NCBI GenBank assembly: GCA_029263455.1
Contig: JAJCXM010000014.1
Span: 1 to 64,000 of the forward strand
DNA: 64,000 nt
DNA from: Holophagae bacterium
GTDB taxonomy: Bacteria; Acidobacteriota; Holophagae; Acanthopleuribacterales; Acanthopleuribacteraceae
Direction: 5' to 3'
This document shows positions 16,739 through 25,048 of the stretch, piece after piece (the stretch's first letter is position 1; each line of letters starts with the position of its first letter). Made by a program: the position numbers and the translations under genes. The notes beneath the pieces were generated by a model that saw only the letters and a program-made list of their open reading frames with translations, made no database searches and was not told the DNA's origin.

Positions 16739-19048
16739 ATGAGCGCCAAGACGATCTTAGTCATTGACGATGACCGAAAACTGATATCGCGAGCCCAGAA
16801 ATTCGCAAAAACTGTGGCCTTCCAAGTAAATGTGGCTAACTTGGGTAACGAAGGTTTACAGATCGCCGAATCGACGGCTCCTGACCTCATCATTCTGTGT
16901 GCAGAACTGGCCGACATGAACGGCTATATGGTTTGCAAGAAACTGCGTGACAACGCTGTCACTCAGAAAATACCCATTATCTTCACGTCTTCAAAGGCGA
17001 AGCAGGAAGATTTTGACAAACACAGCAAACTAAAAGCTCGAGCTAATGAGTACATACTGAAACCGGTCACTAAAGATCAGTTGCGAACAAGTATCGGCGA
17101 CGCCTTGGGTGTTGATCCTTCCTCTTTTGAAAACGATACCGGTGACTACACAGATTTGTCGGAAATTTTTGAATTTGAAGACGAGAATGTCCCAAAAGTC
17201 ACACCTTTCGGCGAAGAATCTGAGGCCAGTCCAAAGACTGGGGATTCGTCTTTGGAAGAAGAATTAGCGAGCAAAGAGCGCGAGCTCGATTATCTGAGAA
17301 AAGAAGTCGCTGCATTTAAGCCCTTCATGAATCAGATGAATCATTTGGAAAAAGAGCTTAAGAAAAGCAAAGATGAACTGCAAAATGCGTTGGCCTCTGC
17401 TTCGGATGGCCAAGCATCTGATGAACAAAAGCAGGAAATTGATCGCCTCCAGCAAGAAAAGAAGACGCTTGAGCTTCAAAACCAAGAACTTGACGATAAC
17501 TTAAAGACCCAGCACGAACAACACACCGCGCAGATAAACGAATTACAGGCAGAGTTAGAGACGCAAGTTCACGAGTTGAGCTTGCAAATTCAAAAGGCAA
17601 CACAAGAACGGGATCAGATCTCTGCTAGTGGAGATCGGGCAAGTGGCGAACTTGACGCTCGTGCTAAGGAAGTTGAAGAGTTAAAGCTTCAACTCAAAAA
17701 CATCGAATCCAAGCAAAGTGAACAACAAGATATATCGTCAAGACGGCAGGAAGCGCTGCATGAAGAGCTAAGTGAACTTGAACAGGCTTTGGAAGATTCA
17801 AAGAATAACAATATGGCGCTGGAAGCTCAGCTTAAAGATAAAGAGCAGGCCGCCGAAGCCTTCCAAGCAGAGTCGAAGCAGTTACAAAGTGAATTGGACC
17901 ACCTGCAGCATAATTTACAGAGCAAGGACGACGAATCAAAACAGGCTCGAGAAGAGATGTCACGTTTAAGGGAGAGCATCAAAGAAGAGCTCCAAGGCGA
18001 CATCGAGCAGTGGCAAACAAAAACAGAAGGCTTGGAATCACAGGTCGGTTCACTAGAATCTCAGCTCATTGAGAAACAGTCCGCACTAGATGCAGCTTTC
18101 GGGACGCTTGAGACCACCAAACAAGAGTTAACAAAAACGGCTCAGGAAGAGCTGGAAAACAAAGAAGCCGAATGGCAACTTGCTCTTGACTCCCTCCAAG
18201 AGGAGCTCGAATCAGAGCGCACCCAGAACCAAGAGACACGAACCGCGACTGAAGAGAAACTTACCGAATTCAAAAGTAAATCAGACCAGCTTGAGGAAGA
18301 GCTTGAAAAGGCCAAATCAGATCACCAAAGCGAAGTAGAAAAAATCAATTTGACTCACCAAGAAGAACTTGAGCGCTACCTACAAGCAGTTACGGCTCAA
18401 AAAGGCGAGCTTAAGAATCAACTTGAGCAAGCTGAGGAGCGCAGTAACCAGTTACGAATCGAGTTGACCGAGCACAAATCTCGAGTAGACGAGCTTGAAT
18501 CTAAGAGTCAGCAAATAATTGTCGACTTAAAAACAGAGCTCGAGCAGTCACAGCAATCTGCCCAGTCAGCGCAATCAGAACTCTCAGCTTTGCAAACGGA
18601 AAACCAGAACATCCAAGCATCGTTAGATGAAGCGTTAGCTCAAGCCGAACGCGGACGTACCTGGGCAGTGGAGTTGCAAGAAACGCGCACTTTCTTAGAA
18701 GAAGCGGAAACGCAATTGGCGGCAGGTCACGTGGACGCCGACAAACTGCGGCTAGAGCTAAGCGAAGTGAACGCCGAAATGACGACAGTCAGAGATCAGC
18801 TTGAGACCAGTCAGGAACAGAAAACGGCTTATGAAGCGGATCTAAAGCAGTTACAGTTAAGCCTCGCATCTATGCGTCAAGAGAATGAAACAGAAAATGA
18901 AAAAAGCGCAGAACTAAATGCCGAAGTCGAAAAGTTACGATTGGGCCACGAAACATTAAAAGCGCGCATCGAAAGAGCTGCGTTCGCCCTTGAGAGCGGA
19001 CTTCGTGAACTTCAGGGCACGACAGAAGAATTGACGTTCGAAGAATAG
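16739..19048 (+). CDS. Pseudo-receiver domain protein with a very long coiled coil
   Basis: Residues 1-122 form a CheY-like receiver (ILVIDDDRKL at the start, Thr in IIFTSS, Lys in YILKPV). The residue at the phospho-acceptor position is Cys54 (LIILCAELADMNG aligned to LIILDxxxPxMNG; codon TGT at 16898-16900), so phosphorylation there is not expected. An acidic linker follows, then about 600 residues of Gln/Glu/Lys/Leu-rich heptads forming an extended coiled coil. The architecture resembles FrzS of Myxococcus, a polarity/motility protein that also has an atypical receiver and a coiled coil. A similar spatial scaffold role is inference. GAGG lies 3 nt before the ATG. It ends two nt from convergent recR. 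Confidence 0.85.
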   Translation: MSAKTILVIDDDRKLISRAQKFAKTVAFQVNVANLGNEGLQIAESTAPDLIILCAELADMNGYMVCKKLRDNAVTQKIPIIFTSSKAKQEDFDKHSKLKARANEYILKPVTKDQLRTSIGDALGVDPSSFENDTGDYTDLSEIFEFEDENVPKVTPFGEESEASPKTGDSSLEEELASKERELDYLRKEVAAFKPFMNQMNHLEKELKKSKDELQNALASASDGQASDEQKQEIDRLQQEKKTLELQNQELDDNLKTQHEQHTAQINELQAELETQVHELSLQIQKATQERDQISASGDRASGELDARAKEVEELKLQLKNIESKQSEQQDISSRRQEALHEELSELEQALEDSKNNNMALEAQLKDKEQAAEAFQAESKQLQSELDHLQHNLQSKDDESKQAREEMSRLRESIKEELQGDIEQWQTKTEGLESQVGSLESQLIEKQSALDAAFGTLETTKQELTKTAQEELENKEAEWQLALDSLQEELESERTQNQETRTATEEKLTEFKSKSDQLEEELEKAKSDHQSEVEKINLTHQEELERYLQAVTAQKGELKNQLEQAEERSNQLRIELTEHKSRVDELESKSQQIIVDLKTELEQSQQSAQSAQSELSALQTENQNIQASLDEALAQAERGRTWAVELQETRTFLEEAETQLAAGHVDADKLRLELSEVNAEMTTVRDQLETSQEQKTAYEADLKQLQLSLASMRQENETENEKSAELNAEVEKLRLGHETLKARIERAAFALESGLRELQGTTEELTFEE

Positions 19049-19049
19049 A

Positions 19050-19652
19050 TCAATTCATGGGTCTTCGGTTATCCATAGCGCTGGCCATGGTGACGTCGTC
19101 ACAATAATCCAGCGACCCGCCCATGGGAATCCCGGTTGCGATTCGAGTCACCTTGACGTTTCGAAGCTTTAACGATTCCGCTAAAAAGGACGCAGTAGCC
19201 TCGCCTTCAACGGTCGGATTAAGCGCTAGGATGACTTCGTCATAGGAGCCTTGAGCCACGCGGTCTAGAAGTTCATCATATCGAAGTTCTTTTGGGCCGA
19301 TTCCGTGCATCGGTGACAGAACCCCCTGCAGCACATGGTAGAGGCCCAAGTAACGGGCTGATCGTTCGATGTTCTTGATACTCGATGCATCCTCGACGAC
19401 ACACAACAAAGAGGGATCACGTCTCGTGTCAGCACACAACAGACATAATTCAGCCGACGAAAAGTTAAAACAGCGTGAACAATACCTGAGCTTCTCTTTC
19501 AATGCCCTGATACTTTCGCTTAGTTCAAAAGCGTATTCGTTTGGCAACTCCAAAATACGATAAGCCATCCGCTGGGCGGACTTCTTACCGACCCCGGGCA
19601 TTTTGCTAAGTAGGTCGATGACGCGGTCTAGGTGATCACTACCTTGATTCAT
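19050..19652 (-). CDS. recR: Recombination mediator protein RecR
   Basis: This 200-residue ring-forming protein works with RecF and RecO to load RecA at gaps. It contains the N-terminal helix-hairpin-helix (MPGVGKKSAQRMAYRIL), the four-cysteine zinc finger (YCSRCFNFSSAELCLLC), a Toprim domain with VVEDASSI and the C-terminal GIPMGGSLDYCDDVTMASA segment. Start and stop of recR and ebfC overlap by 4 nt. It is the last gene of the tRNA-Ser, SRP RNA, dnaX, ebfC, recR cluster. Confidence 0.96.
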   Translation of the reverse strand: MNQGSDHLDRVIDLLSKMPGVGKKSAQRMAYRILELPNEYAFELSESIRALKEKLRYCSRCFNFSSAELCLLCADTRRDPSLLCVVEDASSIKNIERSARYLGLYHVLQGVLSPMHGIGPKELRYDELLDRVAQGSYDEVILALNPTVEGEATASFLAESLKLRNVKVTRIATGIPMGGSLDYCDDVTMASAMDNRRPMN

Positions 19653-19960
19653 GCACCAAACATCTTCGATATCATAGAAGGGTCGATGCCAGCCATGGCA
19701 GATCCAAACCGCTGCTTTAATTGGTTATTGACATCTTCATAAGCGCGGTTGAGGGCCGCTTGGATTAGGTCCGCTAGCATATCTGCATCGCCAACAGCGG
19801 CTGGACTCAAGTCCAACTTGGTCAATTCTTTGTGGCCATTGACCACCACTCTAACAGCACCACCGCCACTACTGGCTTCCACGACCATGGATTCCAAATC
19901 TGAACTCAGCTGTTTTTGCATGCCTTGAGCTCGTTCCATCATCTCTTTAAAATCAAACAC
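19649..19960 (-). CDS. ebfC: Nucleoid-associated protein of the YbaB/EbfC family
   Basis: I place the start at a GTG at 19960 preceded by GAGGAG with 7-nt spacing, giving 103 residues that begin FDFKEMMERAQGMQKQL, the normal start of the family. The GTG lies inside the end of the dnaX tau frame, and the two overlap by 8 nt. The protein is a small dimeric DNA-binding factor with a long N-terminal helix and the VNGHKELTKLDLSP strand region. Longer frames back to 20059 would intrude on dnaX and are unlikely. Confidence 0.92.
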   Translation of the reverse strand: MFDFKEMMERAQGMQKQLSSDLESMVVEASSGGGAVRVVVNGHKELTKLDLSPAAVGDADMLADLIQAALNRAYEDVNNQLKQRFGSAMAGIDPSMISKMFGA

Positions 19961-21538
19961 CGTCTTGCTCCTCATTCTCGAGGGGTTCGCACTTGATAAT
20001 GCTGCCCTTGAATAGTTCCAAAGCATATCGCACTTTCGGATCGTTCTGGACAAAATCAAGTGCCTGACTCACCTCTCGTTGGGCTTCAGCGACAGCCGGG
20101 TTTTGTGCTATTGCGAATCGGATTTCCAACTTACGACCCATCCATTCTCGACAAGTGTGCCTTAGTGCTTCCAAATGATGGTCACTCTTAAGCATGGGAA
20201 TAATGTTTTGATCTGCCTCGTCAAAAACGACCTCAACCTGGTTCGCTGATACTTGGGTCGAAAATGCTCTAGCCAATAGCGAGGCTGTTGCAGGTTTCTT
20301 GTAGTCGTTAAGCGCTTCAATCCAGCCAGAAAAATCATTCGCTTCTGACTTGATGGGCGGCGTTACGTTAGTTTTTTTTTTGCGGGCTCAACCACGGCTG
20401 CAGTCGGTAATTCCTGGATTTGCGCGAGCACTTCTTCGAGCGGCGCAAGTTTCCGAATCTCGATCAATTTCAGCAGGATCAGTTCCAACGCGAATCGCGG
20501 TTCAAAAGCGTGCCGAAAAATCGGCTCCTGTGTGACTAATACATCCAATACACGGACAAGGTCGCCGCGACTAAACTGATCAAGCAAGTCTTGATGTCGT
20601 GTTCCATGTCCATAACTACGTTGCACCAGCTCACTGGCGTCTTCGACGCTCTTCATGACCAGTGAATCTCGCACAAAAGCTGTCAACGCATCGTAAACTT
20701 GCTTTAAGTCGTGCCCAAAATGAACCAAATCCGAGATTCGACTCAATACTTGAGCAGCTGACGCCTTAAGAACGCCTTCCAGTAAATCCAACAGATTTGC
20801 GTCTTCAACGACGCCCAAAATGGACTGCACATCCAAACGAGTCATACGCTCGCCGGTCGCTGCCACCACCTGATCAAAAACGCTCAGAGCATCTCGCATC
20901 GAGCCGCCTGAAGCTTGGGAAATGAGCGCAATAGCTTCAGCCTCCACGTCCAAGCCTTCTGACTCGACGATTTCCTGAAGCCTCTGCTCGATTTTGAAGA
21001 GAGGGATCTGGCGAAAATCGAATTGTTGTGTGCGTGAAAGAATGGTGGCCGGGATCTTGTGCAGCTCTGTTGTCGCGAGAATAAAGATCACGTTTTCCGG
21101 CGGTTCTTCTAACGTCTTCAACAACGCGTTAAACGCACTTGTTGAAAGCATATGTACTTCATCGATAATGTAAATCTTGTTGCGATCGCGCGCCGAATTG
21201 TACCTAATCCATTCACGCAACTCTCGGATGTTATCCACGCTATTGTTTGACGCCGCATCAATCTCAACCACGTCGAGCGAGTTGCCATCACGAATTTCTG
21301 TACAGGAAGAACAGGTTAGACAAGGAGTTGGCGTTGGGCCCGTTTCGCAATTCAAGGCTTTGGCTAGTATTCGGGCAGTTGATGTCTTACCCGAACCACG
21401 TAGCCCCGAAAACAAAAATGCGTGGTGAAGCCTACCAGAAGTAATCGCGTTTTTTAACGTTCGCGTGATTACATCCTGGCCAACCAATTCATCGAATGTT
21501 TGTGGGCGCCATGTTAACGCCGTTACGCGTGATCCCAT
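19953..21538 (-). CDS. dnaX: DNA polymerase III subunits tau/gamma, needs -1 frameshift at an A10 run
   Basis: This is the clamp-loader ATPase. The first frame (21538 to 20363) gives a gamma-like product of 391 residues. It has Walker A GLRGSGKTSTARILAKALN, a four-Cys zinc module (CETGPTPTPCLTCSSC), DEVHMLS and the sensor-2 and collar domains, and stops right after Pro-Ala-Lys-Lys-Lys-Leu-Thr. At 20381-20372 the mRNA has ten A in a row. Re-reading one A (-1) enters a frame that continues 139 codons to 19953 and encodes a DnaX domain III-like C-terminus (SGWIEALNDYKKP, CREWMGRKLEIRFA). The full tau would be about 528 residues. The start ATG has AAGGAG upstream. It follows SRP RNA and precedes ebfC. 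Confidence 0.92.
20363..20383 (-). other. dnaX slippery site followed by zero-frame stop
   Basis: The minus strand reads GC, then ten A (20381-20372), then CTAACGTAA. In the zero frame this is GCA AAA AAA AAA CTA ACG TAA. A -1 slip gives ACT AAC GTA and onwards into the tau frame. E. coli uses a shorter A6G heptamer with ribosomal slippage, and Thermus dnaX uses a long A run with transcriptional slippage. The ten-A run here is compatible with either. I do not see an obvious strong stem-loop just downstream. Confidence 0.8.
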
Positions 21539-21576
21539 GGGCTCCTTCCCTTGCGTCTGTACGCCTGGATTAACAA

Positions 21577-21663
21577 TCAGACACCGGCACACATAGACAA
21601 AAGCTTAGTGCTGCTCCCGTCAGGGCCTGACACGGTTCACAAGCCAATGTTGCCGATGCCTGA
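21577..21663 (-). ncRNA. ffs: Signal recognition particle RNA, small 4.5S type
   Basis: A 13-bp end-to-end helix (TCAGGCATCGGCA with TGCCGGTGTCTGA) encloses the conserved SRP core GTCAGGCCCTGACGGGAGCAGC. This aligns position by position with the classical GTCAGGTCCGGAAGGAAGCAGC. The apical loop is UGAC, a URRC-type tetraloop, instead of the usual GGAA. The RNA binds Ffh for co-translational membrane targeting. Ends are approximate (about 87 nt). It lies between tRNA-Ser and dnaX, a commonly seen order. Confidence 0.88.
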
Positions 21664-21685
21664 CTCTTATGCCAGACATACACAT

Positions 21686-21776
<91 letters not shown>

Positions 21777-21787
21777 AAGGACGTGAG

Positions 21788-21816
21788 AGATTAGCACAGG
21801 CCAATGACCTTGGCAA
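21788..21816 (-). promoter_or_regulatory. Promoter of the tRNA-Ser/ffs/dnaX cluster
   Basis: TTGCCA (21811-21816) and TAATCT (21788-21793) are separated by 17 nt on the minus strand, and the -10 box ends 11 nt before the tRNA 5' end. It is the likely promoter for tRNA-Ser and possibly for the RNA and protein genes downstream. Confidence 0.6.
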
Positions 21817-21956
21817 GAATGGCAATTTCCAAGTTATTAACCCTGCTTTGGATTGGCTATAATATGAATAAGGCGACACATCGGCTGCCATGAATTATTG
21901 CTTTTTTTTCACTAAAGGATCCGGAACGAGACACTTGGACTTCAAATGGAGGCACG

Positions 21957-22862
21957 ATGGAGCCCGAGAAACTTCAGGCGCTAATAGATCTCAGCAAATC
22001 AGCCGCGCGTAAAGCTGGCCGGCGGATCATGGAACACTACGGTGGCGATTTTGTCATTTACGACAAGGCCATTGGCACACGCACTGGCGATGTCGTTACT
22101 CAAGCGGATCATGACGCGCAAGACATTATTTTCGAGGAGCTTGACCACCCTCAACACCAATACATCATGGCCGACGTCGCAATCTTGGCAGAAGAAATGG
22201 AAGATCACGGCGTTTCCGAACGTTTTGAGAAGCCATACACGATGATCATCGATCCCATGGACGGGACCCGTGGTTTCATTGATCACACCAATTCGTTTGC
22301 GGTTTCGATAGGGTTAATTGCGCAAGATGGCACGCCACTTTTTGGCGTCGCCTATCTGCCAGCACTAGATGTATTTGCGGTTGGCATTCATCAAACTGAA
22401 ACCGCCATCAACGGGAAATCCGTACGCTTTGAGCCTCAATGGGGCGATCGACTAACTATGTGGCTATCAGAGGCCGAGTTCTTTCCTCGCGAGCGAAATG
22501 CGGTCTGGCACAAACTCTCGGACGCGCTCAAGTCCGAATGTGATATCCATCGAATTTACCCAGTGGTGGTTGGCTCACCGGTTCACAAGGGTTGCAACCT
22601 ACTGACCCACCAAGGTCCCTCAATCTATGTGGGCTTACCACGTCGTGAAAAGGGTGTATCGCTGTGGGACTTGGCAGCCATTGCCTCGATCGTCAGCGGA
22701 GCTGGCGGATGGGTTTCCGACCTTTACGGCGAACCCTTAGAGTTAAATCGTAAAGAATCTACGTTTGCGCACCATCGAGGCTTTGTATTCGCCACCCACG
22801 CGCCACTAGCGAAAACCGTTATACGTACATTTCGAGATCATTATGGACGTCAACTATTTTAG
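21957..22862 (+). CDS. Inositol monophosphatase family phosphatase, CysQ-like
   Basis: This 301-residue Mg2+/Li+-type phosphatase has the metal-binding set: LAEEMEDHG (acidic pair near residue 80), IDPMDGTRGFI near 100 and SLWDLAAIASIVSGAGG near 240. The IDPMDGTRGF form is close to CysQ/3'(2'),5'-bisphosphate nucleotidase, which clears pAp from sulfate assimilation, but inositol-1-phosphatase activity is also possible. GGAGG lies 4 nt before the ATG. The gene is followed at once by the RecQ fusion gene on the same strand, so the two look co-transcribed. Confidence 0.86.
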   Translation: MEPEKLQALIDLSKSAARKAGRRIMEHYGGDFVIYDKAIGTRTGDVVTQADHDAQDIIFEELDHPQHQYIMADVAILAEEMEDHGVSERFEKPYTMIIDPMDGTRGFIDHTNSFAVSIGLIAQDGTPLFGVAYLPALDVFAVGIHQTETAINGKSVRFEPQWGDRLTMWLSEAEFFPRERNAVWHKLSDALKSECDIHRIYPVVVGSPVHKGCNLLTHQGPSIYVGLPRREKGVSLWDLAAIASIVSGAGGWVSDLYGEPLELNRKESTFAHHRGFVFATHAPLAKTVIRTFRDHYGRQLF

Positions 22863-22873
22863 AAAGTTCATCT

Positions 22874-24961
22874 ATTAAGCCAACCAAAGAACAATTAAGC
22901 CAGGCACTTAAGGATCAATTTGGATTCGATTCATTTAGACCGGGCCAGCTTGCGATCATTCAGGCACTATTTGAGCAGCGAAGAGTTCTATGCATCCAAC
23001 CCACAGGCTATGGAAAGAGTCTATTGTACCAATTGCCCGCTTCGCTCTTGACCGGCGTAACCCTGGTCATATCGCCACTCCTAGCGTTGATGCGCGATCA
23101 AATCAATCACTTAACCAACCGTTTCAAGCTCACAGCCGTTTCGGTGAATTCTGATCAAAGCGCAGAAGAAAACGAGAAGGCCATTGAATCCGTTCGCAGG
23201 GGAAAAACAAAGATTCTCTTCATTGCCCCTGAAAGGCTGGATGACCTTAATCTGTTTGAGTTTGTTCAATCACTCAATATCGATTTATTCGTTATTGATG
23301 AGGCGCATTGTATTTCAACATGGGGCCATGACTTTCGACCCTCGTATCGACAAATCGTTCATGCGCTTAAACGTCTGAGCCAACGGAGCGAACCCCCGCG
23401 AGTATTGGCTTTAACCGCTACCGCCAACGAAACCACTGAGAGCGATATCGCGGATCAATTGTCGGCCGCACAGGGCCATGACTTATGTGTCAAACGTTCC
23501 TCGATGAACCGCGCGAATCTGCAGTTGGCTGTCATGCCAGTGGTTGGATTAGGTGATAAATTGGCCTATCTAGCCGAACTGACACGCGAGCTCAAGGGCA
23601 CCGCTCTTCTGTACTGTGCCACTAGAGAACGCAGCGAAACCGTCGCTCAATATTTACAGCAGCAAGGCAGGAATGCTCTGGCTTATCATGCCGGTATTGC
23701 TAGCGAAAAGAAAATCCAGTTACAACACGATTTCATTCACGACGAAGTTCAAATTATTGCCGCAACAAACGCTTTGGGAATGGGTATCGACAAGCCTGAT
23801 ATCCGACTTATTGTCCACGTGGATATGCCTGGCTCGATTACGGCCTATTATCAAGAGGTTGGAAGAGCCGGACGCGATGGCCAGTTTGCACGAGGCATTC
23901 TCCTTTACGATAAGAAGGATCGAGACATACAAGATTATTTCATCCGCAACGCACAGCCAGCGCCCGACGATTTTCGATTGATTCTTTCATCATTAAAGCT
24001 AGGACCAGACGGCCAACCACCCAAATTGACGCAGATCAAAACAACAACAGGTCTGCACCCAACCCGGGTCTCGGTTGTGATGGCAGAACTAATCGAACAA
24101 GGATTTGTGGCTAAACAGCGCGCCAAGAACAGCCAAGTCTATGTGCGGCTCGTTCGCAATGATGCCCCGGATTTGACACGATACGAGCGCCAGCTAAAGG
24201 TTCGCCAGACAGAACTTAAACAAATGATCACCTACTGCGAGCAAGCGAATCATTGTTACATGCAGGTTCTGCGCGCTCGCTTAGGCGAGAACAAGCCCGG
24301 CAAGTGTGAGCATTGTGCGAGCTGTGCGCCCGATCTTTGGACAAATCAGCTCATCCAACCGGATTCAAAACAGGCTTGGGCTTGGACATCAAGGCGTGAA
24401 ATCCCCATTGCAGCCAGCAAATACCCACCCATGGCTGAAGGTCAAAGCGTCGTCTCGGCCGAAGTTGGCTCCCCTTGGTTTAGCACGTTCATGCGACAAC
24501 GCCAGGAAATGGTTGAGATGGACGCAGAATTGCTAGATTTCACCCTGAGCCGCGTCGTCTCATTAACGTGGAAACATCGCTTTGGCGCGATTGTGGTTAT
24601 TCCCTCGCAATCGTGGTTACAAAGGGAATCCGTTGCCAAACGTATCGCAGAGAAACTTAAGCTCCCGCTCTTTTTGGATGAACTGTTTTGGTCACCGCCG
24701 CCTCGTCTCCGTCAGGGACAGCTCAAGAATAATGACCAACGTCGACAAAACGTTAAAGGTCATCTGATGTCCGAAGGTCGAATCGATCTGCCCAAACATA
24801 CGGCGTTATTGGTAATGGACGACTACATTGGTTCGGGCGCTACCTTTAAAGAAGCTGGTCGCGTCTTAAGTCAGCAATTAGGCAAGAAACAGATTATTGT
24901 GCCCTTCAGCGTGGCTCGCGTTCGCTGGCGTCTGGGCGCCGCCGGCATGGTTAACTATTAA
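22874..24961 (+). CDS. RecQ-type DNA helicase fused to a C-terminal phosphoribosyltransferase domain
   Basis: The frame encodes helicase motif 0 (FGFDSFRPGQ at about 22919), Walker A PTGYGKS (Tyr where most RecQ have Gly) and DEAHCISTWGHDFRP. The second RecA domain includes AYHAGI, ATNALGMGIDKPDIR and YYQEVGRAGRDG. A RecQ zinc module with CEHCASC follows, then a winged-helix part. The last 130 residues or so contain a PRPP loop (LLVMDDYIGSGATFKE) of the ComF/phosphoribosyltransferase type. No ATG, GTG or TTG precedes motif 0 in frame. An ATT at 22874, 7 nt after AGAAAG, is the best start I can offer (about 695 residues). A sequencing error there is possible. Confidence 0.85.
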   Translation: MKPTKEQLSQALKDQFGFDSFRPGQLAIIQALFEQRRVLCIQPTGYGKSLLYQLPASLLTGVTLVISPLLALMRDQINHLTNRFKLTAVSVNSDQSAEENEKAIESVRRGKTKILFIAPERLDDLNLFEFVQSLNIDLFVIDEAHCISTWGHDFRPSYRQIVHALKRLSQRSEPPRVLALTATANETTESDIADQLSAAQGHDLCVKRSSMNRANLQLAVMPVVGLGDKLAYLAELTRELKGTALLYCATRERSETVAQYLQQQGRNALAYHAGIASEKKIQLQHDFIHDEVQIIAATNALGMGIDKPDIRLIVHVDMPGSITAYYQEVGRAGRDGQFARGILLYDKKDRDIQDYFIRNAQPAPDDFRLILSSLKLGPDGQPPKLTQIKTTTGLHPTRVSVVMAELIEQGFVAKQRAKNSQVYVRLVRNDAPDLTRYERQLKVRQTELKQMITYCEQANHCYMQVLRARLGENKPGKCEHCASCAPDLWTNQLIQPDSKQAWAWTSRREIPIAASKYPPMAEGQSVVSAEVGSPWFSTFMRQRQEMVEMDAELLDFTLSRVVSLTWKHRFGAIVVIPSQSWLQRESVAKRIAEKLKLPLFLDELFWSPPPRLRQGQLKNNDQRRQNVKGHLMSEGRIDLPKHTALLVMDDYIGSGATFKEAGRVLSQQLGKKQIIVPFSVARVRWRLGAAGMVNY

Positions 24962-25048
24962 CATTAAGCGCAAATTTTGTTTGCCGCGGTCAAACTTCGT
25001 GATTAACATCGCGTAAGTAAAACGAGTAATTAAGCATGGGGATGCAAC

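Noticed and set aside
22843-22878. Eleven-codon frame starting with ATG between the phosphatase and the RecQ fusion
   Set aside because: It is too short and in a different frame. It could at most couple translation, and it has no other support.
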